DNA of 64,000 nt from an uncultured Alistipes sp. (GTDB taxonomy: Bacteria; Bacteroidota; Bacteroidia; Bacteroidales; Rikenellaceae). Below are positions 32,712 to 41,585 of the stretch, one piece after another. The notes beneath the pieces were generated by a model. That model worked only from the letters and a program-made list of their open reading frames with translations. It searched no databases and was not told where the DNA came from. Each line of letters starts with the position of its first letter. Positions within the stretch are counted from its first letter, which is position 1. A program made the position numbers and the translations under genes. The stretch is taken from assembly GCA_910587675.1 (NCBI GenBank), contig CAJUMU010000004.1, forward strand, positions 1 to 64,000, written 5' to 3'.

Positions 32712-32811
32712 GTCATTCCACAATTTTCCGAAAGGAAAATTGATTGGCATCCCAACCGACAAGACTCCCGTTTGGGATGCCATTCCTCACTTACGTTCGG
32801 TGGCATGACAT
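32712..32811 (+). repeat. AT-rich stem repeat, copy 2, in a nested palindrome
   Basis: CAATTTTCC/GGAAAATTG form a hairpin. Beyond it GGCATCCCAA pairs with TTGGGATGCC, and the flanks ATGTCATTCC and GGTGGCATGACAT are roughly complementary, so the whole 100 bp can fold as a branched stem. Its first 40 bases match 32166-32204. Confidence 0.6.
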
Positions 32812-32875
32812 AATAAAACGGGCGTTACGCCCGCGTCGTCGGCGAACCGCACGCTATAATCGCATAGAAAAACAA

Positions 32876-32900
32876 AAGGACTGCCCGCGCAGTCCTCCAT
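32876..32900 (-). terminator. terminator of the acidic small gene
   Basis: AGGACTGC pairs with GCAGTCCT, followed on minus by TTTGTTTTT, about 25 bp past the stop. Confidence 0.8.
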
Positions 32901-32923
32901 AATTCAACAATCCCGATCGACGA

Positions 32924-33247
32924 TCAATCCATATTGTCGTCGTCCTCGCCGCCCGATCCGCCGTCGTCCTGAATATCGTCGGCGCCTTTGATCTCGTCGT
33001 CGCCGTAAAAATCGTCCTCGACGGCCTCGTCGGCCGAATCGTCGATCTTGACGTCGATCTTCACAAGATAAGAGGTGTCGTCGGTCTCATAGGGAACGAC
33101 ATAGAAAAAATCGCCGTTAGGCTTGTCGATTCGGGTCATGAACTCGGTGAAACCGTGCGGATAGAGATTCTTCACGGCCTCTTGTTGCTCGGCCGTAAGG
33201 TTGTGAAAATTAGCGACTAATCGCTTCTTCGTGATATTTGATGTCAT
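32924..33247 (-). CDS. conserved small protein with acidic tail
   Basis: Start 33247 (MTSNITKKRLVANFHNLTAEQQEA) is chosen over upstream frame extension. The first ~70 residues look like a folded domain (LYPHGFTEFMTRIDKPNG, FFYVVPYETDDTSYLVKIDVK), and the last ~35 are almost all Asp/Glu/Gly. It is cytosolic. Proteins of this form occur widely in Bacteroidota without assigned function; the acidic tail could contact basic proteins or nucleic-acid-binding partners. It is divergent from ligA. Confidence 0.68.
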   Translation of the reverse strand: MTSNITKKRLVANFHNLTAEQQEAVKNLYPHGFTEFMTRIDKPNGDFFYVVPYETDDTSYLVKIDVKIDDSADEAVEDDFYGDDEIKGADDIQDDGGSGGEDDDNMD

Positions 33248-33387
33248 ATAATCCCAAAAATTTTCCGCAAGTATAGGCAAAATTTGTATACTGCGACGGA
33301 TTTTGATATTTTTTTTTGCATTTTTTTTGTTTTCGGACCTTGATCCGAACAAATTATGTACCTTTACGACTCAATTGCACCCGTATT

Positions 33388-35484
33388 ATGACTGCACGGC
33401 AACGAATAATATTCCTGCGCGAACGTCTCAACTATTACAATTACAAATACTATATTGAGACCGCGCCAGTCGTATCCGATTTCGAATTCGACACGCTTCT
33501 GCGCGAATTGCAGGACCTCGAAGCGGAGCACCCCGAGTATGCCGACCCCAACTCGCCGACAGTGCGCGTGGGGAGCGACATCACCAACGAGTTCCGCAGC
33601 GTCGAACATTCGTTTCCCATGCTGTCGCTCAGCAACACCTATTCGACCGAGGAACTTCACGAGTGGATCGACCGCGTGGAGAAGGAGATCGACGAACCCG
33701 AATTCGTCTGCGAGCTGAAATTCGACGGCACCGCCATATCGCTCACTTACGAGCAGGGACGTCTGCTCCGCGCCGTGACGCGCGGCGACGGCACGCGCGG
33801 CGACGAGGTGACAGAGAACGTGCGTACCATACGCAGCGTGCCTTTGGTGCTGACGGGCGAAGGGTATCCCGACTTTTTCGAAATACGCGGCGAGATACTC
33901 ATGCCCTACGCCTCGTTCGACCGCCTGAACGCCGAGCGGGAGGCCGCGGGAGAGCCTCCGTTCGCCAATCCGCGCAACGCTGCGGCAGGAACGCTCAAGC
34001 AGCAGCAGTCGCAGGTGGTGGCCCGACGAGGACTCGACTGCACGCTGTACCAGCTGGCGGGCGACGCCCTGCCCCACGCCTCGCACTGGGAGAACATGGA
34101 GGCGGCGCGCGAATGGGGATTCAAGATATCGGACAACATGCGCATCTGCCGCAACCGCGAGCAGATAACCGAATATATAGAGTATTGGGACTCGGAGCGC
34201 AAGGCTCTGCCGTTCCCCACCGACGGCGTGGTCGTCAAGGTCAACCGTTACGCCGACCGCCGCGCCTTGGGCGCGACGTCGAAGGCTCCCAAATGGGCCG
34301 TGGCCTATAAGTTCAAGGCCGAGCAGGCCCTCACCAAGCTGTTGAAAGTGACCTATCAGGTGGGGCGCACGGGAGCCGTGACGCCCGTCGCCAATCTCGA
34401 ACCCGTGCTTCTGGCGGGCACCACCGTGAAGCGCGCCACGCTCCACAACGCCGACCAGATCGCCGCGCTCGACATACGCGAGGGCGACACGGTATACGTC
34501 GAGAAGGGGGGCGAGATCATCCCCAAGATAACGGGAGTCGACCTCGCGCAACGACCGTCGGACAGCCGCCCGCTGGAGTATATAACCGAATGTCCCGAAT
34601 GCGGTGCGACGCTGGTGCGTTACGAGGGCGAGGCCAAACACTACTGCCCCAACCAGAGCGACTGCCGCCCGCAGATCATCGGACGCATAATACACTTCAT
34701 CCGCCGCAAGGCGATGGATATCGACGGATTGGGCGAGGAGACCGTGGAATTGCTCTACGAAAACGGGCTCGTGAACTGCGCGGCCGATCTTTACGACCTG
34801 CGCGCCGAGCAGCTCGCGCCGCTGCCGCGACTGGGCGAGAAGTCGGCCGAGAATATCATCCGAAGCATCCGCCGCTCCGTCGAAGTGCCGTTCCATCGCG
34901 TGCTCTTCGCGCTGGGCGTACGCTTCGTGGGCGAGACGACAGCCAAATATCTCGCCTCGCATTTCCGTTCGCTCGACGCCGTCATGGCCGCCACGCGCGA
35001 GGAGCTTATCGAAGCCGAGGAGGTGGGCGAAAAGATCGCCGACTCGATAATCGAATACTTCGCCGACGAACGCAATCGCGCCATAATCGAACGGCTGCGC
35101 GAAGCGGGACTGCAATTCGAGGCCGAGCAGCGCGAAGCGGCATCCGAGATTCTCGACGGACTTACATTCGTCATTTCGGGAACCTTCGCCGACCACTCGC
35201 GCGACGAACTGAAGGCCATGATCGAGGCGCACGGCGGCAAGAACCTCGCGGCGGTGTCGTCCAACACATCGTATCTGCTGGCGGGCAGCAAGATCGGACC
35301 GACGAAACTGCAAAAAGCGACAAAACTCGGCATAAAGATCATCTCCGAAGAGGAGTTCATCGCCATGATCGGCACCGACGAGACGCCGCGGGCGACGGCG
35401 CGCAAAAGCGCGGAGGACGACGACGCTAACTGCGACCGAACGACGGACGAGAAGCCGCGACAGATTCAGGGATCGTTGTTTTGA
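33388..35484 (+). CDS. ligA: NAD-dependent DNA ligase
   Basis: The 698-aa enzyme seals nicks in replication and repair. Domain Ia with YYNYKYYIE binds NAD; the adenylation lysine is K111 in CELKFDG, followed by the OB fold, a Zn finger with CPECGATLVRYEG and CPNQSDC, the HhH region (LPRLGEKSAENI, ALGVRFVGETTA) and a C-terminal BRCT domain (LDGLTFVISGTF). Start at 33388 matches the family; upstream codons back to 33316 are not conserved-looking. The C-terminal ~30 residues are a charged tail. dapA follows 46 bp downstream. Confidence 0.97.
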   Translation: MTARQRIIFLRERLNYYNYKYYIETAPVVSDFEFDTLLRELQDLEAEHPEYADPNSPTVRVGSDITNEFRSVEHSFPMLSLSNTYSTEELHEWIDRVEKEIDEPEFVCELKFDGTAISLTYEQGRLLRAVTRGDGTRGDEVTENVRTIRSVPLVLTGEGYPDFFEIRGEILMPYASFDRLNAEREAAGEPPFANPRNAAAGTLKQQQSQVVARRGLDCTLYQLAGDALPHASHWENMEAAREWGFKISDNMRICRNREQITEYIEYWDSERKALPFPTDGVVVKVNRYADRRALGATSKAPKWAVAYKFKAEQALTKLLKVTYQVGRTGAVTPVANLEPVLLAGTTVKRATLHNADQIAALDIREGDTVYVEKGGEIIPKITGVDLAQRPSDSRPLEYITECPECGATLVRYEGEAKHYCPNQSDCRPQIIGRIIHFIRRKAMDIDGLGEETVELLYENGLVNCAADLYDLRAEQLAPLPRLGEKSAENIIRSIRRSVEVPFHRVLFALGVRFVGETTAKYLASHFRSLDAVMAATREELIEAEEVGEKIADSIIEYFADERNRAIIERLREAGLQFEAEQREAASEILDGLTFVISGTFADHSRDELKAMIEAHGGKNLAAVSSNTSYLLAGSKIGPTKLQKATKLGIKIISEEEFIAMIGTDETPRATARKSAEDDDANCDRTTDEKPRQIQGSLF

Positions 35485-35530
35485 CCGTCGGCGCGACGCT
35501 AAATTTGACATTTGAAGTTACTTTCGACTT

Positions 35531-36427
35531 ATGAACAGATATACAGCGAGACTCGGCGGCTTGGGCGCCGCCATGATAACCCCTTTCGCGAGCGACGGCG
35601 CTTGCGACTTCGCGGCTTTGGGCCGCATGATAGATTACGTCATCGACGGCGGAATCGACTATATGGTATGTTTGGGAACCACGGCCGAGACGCCGACCCT
35701 GACCGAGGAAGAGAGAACCGAAATATTGCGATTCACGCGCGAGCGCATAGCCGGACGCGTGCCGTTGATCGTGGGCGCAGGCGGCAACTCGACGGCCGAA
35801 CTGATCCGCCACATCGGGCAAATGGACCTCACGGGAGTCGACGCCCTGCTGAGCGTCACCCCCTACTACAACAAGCCCTCGCAAGAGGGACTCTACCGCC
35901 ACTATCGCGCGGTGGCCGAGGCGTCGCCGCTGCCCGTCATATTATATAACGTCCCGGGACGCACGGGCGTGAACATGACGGCGGAGACCACATGCCGACT
36001 GGCGGCCGACGAGCCGCGCATCATAGCCGTGAAAGAGGCCTCGGGCAAGATCGACCAAATAGAACAGATCATAAAGAACCGTCCGTCGGGATTCATCGTG
36101 CTCTCGGGCGACGACAGCATGGCCGTCGACGTCATGCGCAAGGGCGGCGACGGAGTGATATCGGTGGCAGCCAACGCTTTTCCGTCGCGGTTCGCGCACG
36201 TGGTCGGCTTGGCGCGGCAGGGGTTGTTCGACCGCGCCGAGGAGGCTTACGAGCCCCTGCGCGACGCCGTGTGCGCGCTGTTCGAACAGGGCAATCCGAC
36301 GGGCGTGAAAGCCGCCCTCGCGGTTATGGGCCGCATCGAGAACATATTGCGTCTGCCGCTGGTGCCCGCGACCGATCAATTGATGAAAAAGTTGGAAAAA
36401 TCGATTAAGGAATACGATTTGCGTTGA
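35531..36427 (+). CDS. dapA: 4-hydroxy-tetrahydrodipicolinate synthase
   Basis: The 298-aa aldolase condenses pyruvate and aspartate semialdehyde for lysine and diaminopimelate synthesis. It has GTTAETPTL (49-57), PYYNKPSQEGLYRHY (111-125), YNVPGRTG with the proton-relay Tyr139, and Schiff-base K168 in IIAVKEASG. Length is typical. It is downstream of ligA with a short gap and possibly co-transcribed. Confidence 0.96.
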   Translation: MNRYTARLGGLGAAMITPFASDGACDFAALGRMIDYVIDGGIDYMVCLGTTAETPTLTEEERTEILRFTRERIAGRVPLIVGAGGNSTAELIRHIGQMDLTGVDALLSVTPYYNKPSQEGLYRHYRAVAEASPLPVILYNVPGRTGVNMTAETTCRLAADEPRIIAVKEASGKIDQIEQIIKNRPSGFIVLSGDDSMAVDVMRKGGDGVISVAANAFPSRFAHVVGLARQGLFDRAEEAYEPLRDAVCALFEQGNPTGVKAALAVMGRIENILRLPLVPATDQLMKKLEKSIKEYDLR

Positions 36428-36455
36428 TATGTCGTTTTATGAAAAACACCGCTTT

Positions 36456-37193
36456 ATGAAACGATACATTATCGCCGCATTGCTCCTGCTGCCGCTCGCG
36501 GGTTGGTCGAAGGTGCCTGACGAGGAGGATATTCTCAACAACATCATGAATATCTCGTCGCCTTATTACTACACGGGACTCATGATGCGTTACAACAACC
36601 TCGAAAAGTTGTCGGAGGAGGATTACCACTATCTCTATTACGGTTACGCCTATCAGGACGAATACAAGCCTCTGGCGTCGAACCCAGCCATCGAACGGCT
36701 GTACGAGACCCTCATGCGGCTCGACACCTCCTCGCCCGATCCCGAGGAGATGCGTTACGTGATATCGATGTGCGAGGAGGCCCTGAAGAGCGATCCTTTC
36801 AATCCCACGGCGCTCAACATGCTGGTGTTCGCATACGGGGCTCTGGGTGACAAGGAGAAGGAGGAGGCCTATTTCCGCCACCTGAACGGCATTCTCGAAA
36901 CCATCAAGTCGTCGGGCGACGGCCGCAACGAGAAGGATCCGATGCACATATTGATGTTCTCGCACGCCGTGGATGTCGTCTCGTCGATGGGATACGCGGG
37001 CAAGCGCGCCGAGATCGTGAGCCGCAACGTGGAGTACATCCCGTTGGAGCAGCCCAAAAAGACTCCCGACGGAAAGATCCGCGGCTTCTATTTCGATTAC
37101 AGCCGCATCTACCGTAACAAGCCCGACGACGTGACGTTCAAGAAGAAACGCACGTGGCAGTTCAACAACCTCAAGCCGCGCGAATACAAGTAG
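36456..37193 (+). CDS. DUF4919 family exported protein
   Basis: Start 36456 (MKRYIIAALLLLPLAGWSK) gives a signal peptide cut near residue 18; the ATG at 36429 would bury it. The mature part has TPR-like helices (PYYYTGLMMRYNNLEKL, HYLYYGYAYQDEYKPL, MCEEALKSDPFNPTALNML) as in DUF4919, and the C-terminus (GFYFDYSRIYRNKP) is family-conserved. Function is unknown. Nineteen bp separate it from the clostripain-like gene, so they may act together in the envelope. Confidence 0.8.
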   Translation: MKRYIIAALLLLPLAGWSKVPDEEDILNNIMNISSPYYYTGLMMRYNNLEKLSEEDYHYLYYGYAYQDEYKPLASNPAIERLYETLMRLDTSSPDPEEMRYVISMCEEALKSDPFNPTALNMLVFAYGALGDKEKEEAYFRHLNGILETIKSSGDGRNEKDPMHILMFSHAVDVVSSMGYAGKRAEIVSRNVEYIPLEQPKKTPDGKIRGFYFDYSRIYRNKPDDVTFKKKRTWQFNNLKPREYK

Positions 37194-37211
37194 ACGACCT
37201 TAAAACACACT

Positions 37212-38450
37212 ATGAAGAAGACGAAACTATGGGCCCGACTTACAGTGGCGCCGCTGTTGGCGGCGGCATTGCTTCTCGCGCCGGCATGCGAAAAAACGCC
37301 CGCGCAAGAGGAGATCGCCACGCCCCATACGCTGATATTCTATTTCACGGGAACGCAACTCTCTTACTACTTCTACCGCAATATTTCGGCCGCGAAAGAG
37401 GCCGTGCGGCAGAATATCAAGGGCAACAGCCGCGTGGTCTGCTTCTTTCAGCATAACGACAAGACCGAAGCCGACCTCATAGAGTTGGTATACTCCGACG
37501 GGGCGTGCGTGGAGAAGGTTCTAGCCACGTACGACCTGCCGCAGCAGATGGACGAGGAGCATCTGAGTTACTTTTTCAACGAGATAATCCGTTCGGCGCC
37601 CGCCGAGACTTACGGGCTCGTGATGGCGGGTCACGCTCTGGCGTGGATTCCCATAGACGCGTCGCCCGATCGGGCCGCGCGACGCGCCTCGGCGAAGGGT
37701 TCGCCCGCGCCCGCGGAGGAGGACTTCTGGCGCAAGGCTCCGAGCGATATCGTGACGCGCCACTTCGGCGAGAAGTATTCCGACACCCACTCCAACCGAT
37801 TCGATATCGCGACTCTGTCATCGGCCCTGACCTCGACGGGTGTCAAGTTCGACTACATACTGTTCGACGCATGTTTCATGGCCAACATCGAATCCGTTTA
37901 CGACCTGCGCGACAACGCCGACTATATAATAGGCGCGCCATGCGAGATTCTCGGCGACGGCTTCCCCTATCAAAACACGCTGCCCTGCCTGCTTCGCAAC
38001 GGAGGCCGCTCGCACGACCTGCCGCAGGCCTGCAAGACGTTCCACGACCAATACGCTTCGAAATACGGCTATTCAGGTTCCGTCGCGCTTATCGACTGCA
38101 CGCAGATCGACGTCCTCGCGGCCATCGTGAAAAAGATAAACGCAGGCGCGAAGAAGGATTACGACCACGACGAGATACAGACTTTCGAGGGACAATCGCC
38201 CCATGTCTTTTACGATCTAGGGGATTACATCGACAAGATGTGCGGCGATCCCGCCCTCAAGGCCGAGTTCGACGCGCAGATGGCCCGAACGGTGCCGTGC
38301 AAATACACCCTCGGCTCGTTCTGGTCGAATTACGGAACAGAATCGGGCATCTACCCCATAACGGCATTCTCGGGACTCAGCACCTCGGCGCCCGCGTCGG
38401 TATATCGCGACAGCTATGCCGAAACGGCATGGGACCGAGTCACGCGATAA
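37212..38450 (+). CDS. clostripain-family (C11) cysteine peptidase lipoprotein
   Basis: The 412-aa product has a lipoprotein-type signal ending LLLAPAC. The C11 fold shows the catalytic His in GLVMAGHALAW (~137-147) and Cys in YILFDACFMANIE (~216-228), then APCEILGDGFPYQ as in clostripain and PmC11. Such enzymes cleave after Arg/Lys and often self-process. It is probably surface-anchored. The N-terminal part (HTLIFYFTGTQLSYYFYRNI) is the family start. Paired with DUF4919 upstream and followed by a strong terminator. Confidence 0.86.
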   Translation: MKKTKLWARLTVAPLLAAALLLAPACEKTPAQEEIATPHTLIFYFTGTQLSYYFYRNISAAKEAVRQNIKGNSRVVCFFQHNDKTEADLIELVYSDGACVEKVLATYDLPQQMDEEHLSYFFNEIIRSAPAETYGLVMAGHALAWIPIDASPDRAARRASAKGSPAPAEEDFWRKAPSDIVTRHFGEKYSDTHSNRFDIATLSSALTSTGVKFDYILFDACFMANIESVYDLRDNADYIIGAPCEILGDGFPYQNTLPCLLRNGGRSHDLPQACKTFHDQYASKYGYSGSVALIDCTQIDVLAAIVKKINAGAKKDYDHDEIQTFEGQSPHVFYDLGDYIDKMCGDPALKAEFDAQMARTVPCKYTLGSFWSNYGTESGIYPITAFSGLSTSAPASVYRDSYAETAWDRVTR

Positions 38451-38458
38451 AGCATAAA

Positions 38459-38497
38459 AACAGAGGCGATTCACCGATGAATCGCCTCTGTTTTTAT
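38459..38497. terminator. bidirectional terminator between C11 peptidase and rluB
   Basis: CAGAGGCGATTCA pairs perfectly with TGAATCGCCTCTG; T5 follows on + and A5 precedes, serving both convergent genes. Confidence 0.9.
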
Positions 38498-38513
38498 GTA
38501 TGTGTCGAAACCT

Positions 38514-39905
38514 CTACTCGTAACGTCCGCTCTTGAGTCGGTCGACCTCTTCGTTGGTCAGAAAACGCCACGCGCCGCGCTTGAGGTTCTTCTTGGTGAT
38601 TCCCGCATAATATACGCGGTCGAGCTTCAGCACCGCATAGCCCAGATGCTCGAATATGCGTCGCACGATACGGTTGCGGCCCGAGTGGATCTCGATGCCC
38701 ACCTCTTTCTTGTTCTCGCTCGCGTATGCCACCTCGTCGGCGAAAATCTCGCCGTCCTCCAGCGTCAGGCCCTCGGTAATCCGCTCCATGTCGGCGCGCG
38801 TAAGCGGCTTGTCGAGCGTCACCTGATAGACCTTCTTCTTCTCCAACGAGGGGTGCGTAAGCTGACGCGTAACATCGCCGTCGTTGGTGAATATCAACAG
38901 ACCGAGACTGTTTTTGTCCAGACGTCCCACGGGATATATACGCTCCGAGCAGGCATTCTTCACCAGATCCATCACGGTCTTATCCGCGTGCGGATCCTCC
39001 AACGAGGTCACGTAACCCTTGGGCTTGTTCAGCACCAAATAGACCTTCTTCTCGCCCTGCACGCGCTCGTCGTTGAACTTCACCTCGTCGGTGGGCAACA
39101 CCTTCGTGCCGAGTTCCGACACGATCACGCCGTTCACGGTCACCAGACCCGCTTGGATATAATCGTCCGCCTCGCGACGCGAGCACAAACCCGACTGCGC
39201 CAAGAAACGGTTCAAACGCATCTCGCCCACCTGCTTGGCGGGGTTGTATTTGGGATAACTCTTGGGGCGTTCGTCGCCGCGATACGATCGCTTGTCCTTG
39301 AAACCGCCCTTCGGCTTATACTCTCCACGGCCCTTGAAACCTCCGCGTCCGCCGAACTCGTTACGTCCGCCGAACTCTTTGCGCGGCCCGAACTCGCCTC
39401 CCTCGGCGCGATTGTCGCTCCGGCCTTTGTAGCCGCCGCGCGCTCCCGAATCGCGACGGAACTCGCCGTCGTTTTCGCTGCGGTCGTACGACGGTTTCGA
39501 ATAACCGCCCTGCTTGTATCCGCTCTGCTTATATCCGCCCTGCTTGGCGCGGCCGCCGAAACCGCCGTTCGACTTCGGACGATCGGCATATTTAGGCCCG
39601 CCGAACTTAGGCTTGAACCCGCTGCGGCCGCCATCCTCGCGCGACTCTCCGCCGCGTGAGTAGCTCTTCTCGGCATATCCGTCGCCGCGTCCGCGCAAGC
39701 GGTTGTCTTCTGTAAAATTGGGGTTGAACGACGCTCTGTTCGCGCCTGCATCGTAACGCTCGCGACGCATCGTGCGTCCCTCGTCGGCGGCCTCACGCCG
39801 AGGACGGGGACTGCGCTCGACACGCTCCGCCGATACCGTGCGCACGCGCTTGTCGCGACCGAATCGCGACACGGCGGCAGTCGAGTCCTGTTTTGTGTTT
39901 CTCAT
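38514..39905 (-). CDS. RsuA/RluB-type pseudouridine synthase with long RGG-like N-tail
   Basis: The 463-aa protein makes pseudouridine in rRNA, most likely 23S (RluB-like). The enzyme proper is residues ~229-463: S4 domain (MRLNRFLAQSGLCSRREAD), KPKGYVTS, and catalytic D330 in VGRLDKNSLGLLI, ending RRIFEHLGYAVLKLDR. Residues 1-227 are low-complexity, rich in Gly, Arg, Lys, Tyr (GGYKQSGYKQGGYSK), with no hydrophobic core, an intrinsically disordered RNA-binding-type tail common in Bacteroidota homologues. The minus frame stays open another 550 codons across the MATE gene; start 39905 is chosen as the first ATG after a -7 box. Confidence 0.93.
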   Translation of the reverse strand: MRNTKQDSTAAVSRFGRDKRVRTVSAERVERSPRPRREAADEGRTMRRERYDAGANRASFNPNFTEDNRLRGRGDGYAEKSYSRGGESREDGGRSGFKPKFGGPKYADRPKSNGGFGGRAKQGGYKQSGYKQGGYSKPSYDRSENDGEFRRDSGARGGYKGRSDNRAEGGEFGPRKEFGGRNEFGGRGGFKGRGEYKPKGGFKDKRSYRGDERPKSYPKYNPAKQVGEMRLNRFLAQSGLCSRREADDYIQAGLVTVNGVIVSELGTKVLPTDEVKFNDERVQGEKKVYLVLNKPKGYVTSLEDPHADKTVMDLVKNACSERIYPVGRLDKNSLGLLIFTNDGDVTRQLTHPSLEKKKVYQVTLDKPLTRADMERITEGLTLEDGEIFADEVAYASENKKEVGIEIHSGRNRIVRRIFEHLGYAVLKLDRVYYAGITKKNLKRGAWRFLTNEEVDRLKSGRYE

Positions 39906-39927
39906 AATGATTTTGAATTTACGTGGG

Positions 39928-39935
39928 CAAAGGTA
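39928..39935 (-). promoter_or_regulatory. -7 box for the pseudouridine synthase gene
   Basis: TACCTTTG on the minus strand 22 bp upstream of the start supports 39905 over any upstream start. Confidence 0.6.
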
Positions 39936-40030
39936 ATCTAATTTTTCCAACATGTCGCAACCATGTCGCCTTTTCGAGTTCAAAAAACATTCCGCGCGGT
40001 CCGAGGCGTCCGCCGTTGCGGGATTCTTGC

Positions 40031-40038
40031 TATCTTTG
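40031..40038 (+). promoter_or_regulatory. -7 box for the MATE gene
   Basis: TATCTTTG, 29 bp before the start at 40068, supports this start over the upstream ATG at 39963. Confidence 0.55.
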
Positions 40039-40067
40039 CAACGTTTTACGACAAAAGTGTTCCAATC

Positions 40068-41390
40068 ATGAGAATGAACCGCGAAATATTGCGCATAGCC
40101 GTACCTAATATCATATCGAACATCACGGTGCCGATAATGGGTATCGTCGGCACCATGATCGCCGGTCACCTTAACGGCAACTCGTCGGCCACCATAGGCG
40201 CGCTGGCCATAGGCGTATCGATATTCAACTTCATATACTGGAATTGCAGCTTCATCCGCATGGGCACCAGCGGCATAACGGCTCAGGCATACGGCGCGGG
40301 CGACGTGAAGACCACCACCCTCATGCTGGCGCGCGCCGTGGCGGTATCGCTCGTGGTCGGTCTGGCGATGATCGTATTCCAATATCCCATCGGCTCGGCG
40401 GCGTTGAAGGTAATGAACGGCAACGACATGGTGGCCGACTACTTCTTCGCCCGAATATGGGCCGTGCCCGCGGGGGTGCTGCTGTTCGGACTCAACGGCT
40501 GGCTGACGGGAATGCAGAACGCCGTGATTCCGATGATAGTGGCCGTCGCGGTGAACGTCATACACATAGCGTTCAGCTTCTGGTTCGCGTTCGACTTCGG
40601 GATGGGCATAACGGGCATAGCGTACGCCTCGGTGGTGGCGCAATGGACGGGAGTGGTCATCACGGCGCTCATCGTCAGGATACATTACCGCAAACGTTTC
40701 GTCGCCATAACCATGAGCGAAGTGACCGACATGCGGGCCATGAAGGAGTTCTTCGTAATCAACCGCGACATCATCGTCCGCACGCTCTGCATCGTGGCGA
40801 CGTACACATTCTTCACGGCCGCTTCGGCCCGCATGGGCAATGACGTAATACTGGCGGTGAACACCATACTGTTGCAGCTCTTCACGCTTTTCTCCTACAT
40901 GAACGACGGCTTCGCATACGCCGCCGAGGCTCTCACGGGACGTTTCATCGGAGCGCGTGATCCCCGTTCGCTGCGCGACTGCATACGCAAGTGCATGATA
41001 TGGTGCGTCATTGTCGCCGTACTGTACGTGGGCATCTACATCGGCTGGTGGCGCGATCTGCTGGAGCTGTTCATCGACAGCGAGGTGACGGACGCGCACG
41101 AGATAATCGATTACGCGGGTCGCTTCATAGGTTGGATCATAGCCATCCCGCTGGCGGCGGCCATGCCCTTCGTCATGGACGGAATAATGGTGGGCGCCAC
41201 GCAATCGCGCATCATGCGCGACTCGATGCTGCTCTCGACCGCAGCCTATTTCGCGATATTCTTCACCATGCGCCCGCTCATCGGCAACAACGCGTTGTGG
41301 ATGGCCTTCTCGCTCTATATGTTCCTGCGCGGAGTGCTGCAATACTTCCTCTCGGCGCGACTCGGAAAGATCTATTCTCAGGCGGAGTAA
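40068..41390 (+). CDS. MATE-family efflux transporter
   Basis: The 440-aa protein (ATG 40068 or 40074, REILRIAVPNIISNITVPIM) has twelve hydrophobic spans with the family pattern: PNIISNITVPIMGIVGTMIAG in span 1, GAGDVKTTTLMLARAV after span 2-3 and the repeated half GRFIGARDPRSLRDC. Such pumps exchange Na+ or H+ for drugs or organic cations; DinF/NorM subtypes are similar, and the substrate is unknown. The gene is single, divergent from the pseudouridine synthase gene. Confidence 0.93.
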   Translation: MRMNREILRIAVPNIISNITVPIMGIVGTMIAGHLNGNSSATIGALAIGVSIFNFIYWNCSFIRMGTSGITAQAYGAGDVKTTTLMLARAVAVSLVVGLAMIVFQYPIGSAALKVMNGNDMVADYFFARIWAVPAGVLLFGLNGWLTGMQNAVIPMIVAVAVNVIHIAFSFWFAFDFGMGITGIAYASVVAQWTGVVITALIVRIHYRKRFVAITMSEVTDMRAMKEFFVINRDIIVRTLCIVATYTFFTAASARMGNDVILAVNTILLQLFTLFSYMNDGFAYAAEALTGRFIGARDPRSLRDCIRKCMIWCVIVAVLYVGIYIGWWRDLLELFIDSEVTDAHEIIDYAGRFIGWIIAIPLAAAMPFVMDGIMVGATQSRIMRDSMLLSTAAYFAIFFTMRPLIGNNALWMAFSLYMFLRGVLQYFLSARLGKIYSQAE

Positions 41391-41423
41391 AACCGCATAC
41401 AGCAACACATTCGGGTAGCGACC

Positions 41424-41524
41424 TGCGGTTCGCCGACGGCGGAGGACGCAAGTGAGCGTAAAGCGAGAATTGCAGTCCGCTGCGTGGAACGGCGGCGAAC
41501 TGCCGATATCGCTGCGTGATATCG
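41424..41524 (+). repeat. palindromic element F (family I)
   Basis: Small GC hairpin (from 41424), spacer with GCAAGTGAGCGTAAAGCGAG, long hairpin starting GCAGTCCGCTGC and closing GGCGGCGAACTGC, then terminal hairpin CGATATC...GATATCG (41504-41524). The spacer is closest to element B; the terminal stem is closest to element C. It is 33 bp past the MATE stop. Confidence 0.85.
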
Positions 41525-41585
41525 ATAAACAAACAATGTCCGCTCTCGAAATGAGAACGGACATTTAAATTCCATTACCCCGACA

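Larger units (their letters stand above)
31994..32923. other. 930-bp gene-free region built of repeats
   Basis: The gap between purA and the acidic small gene contains the purA promoter, a truncated family I palindrome (32116-32146), two copies of an AT-rich stem repeat (32166-32204 and 32712-32752), a perfect hairpin GTTACCTTTTG/CAAAAGGTAAC at 32245-32272, about 330 bp without coding logic, element E (32607-32698) and a terminator. Short frames on the minus strand (32246-32479, 32401-32658) have Cys/Arg/Ser-rich content typical of intergenic repeats read as protein. Confidence 0.65.

Noticed and set aside
39906..41564. Minus-strand frame that extends the pseudouridine synthase by 553 codons across the MATE gene
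   Set aside because: It is antisense to a clear membrane transporter gene, is His/Arg-rich with no hydrophobic core, and a promoter box lies just before the ATG at 39905.
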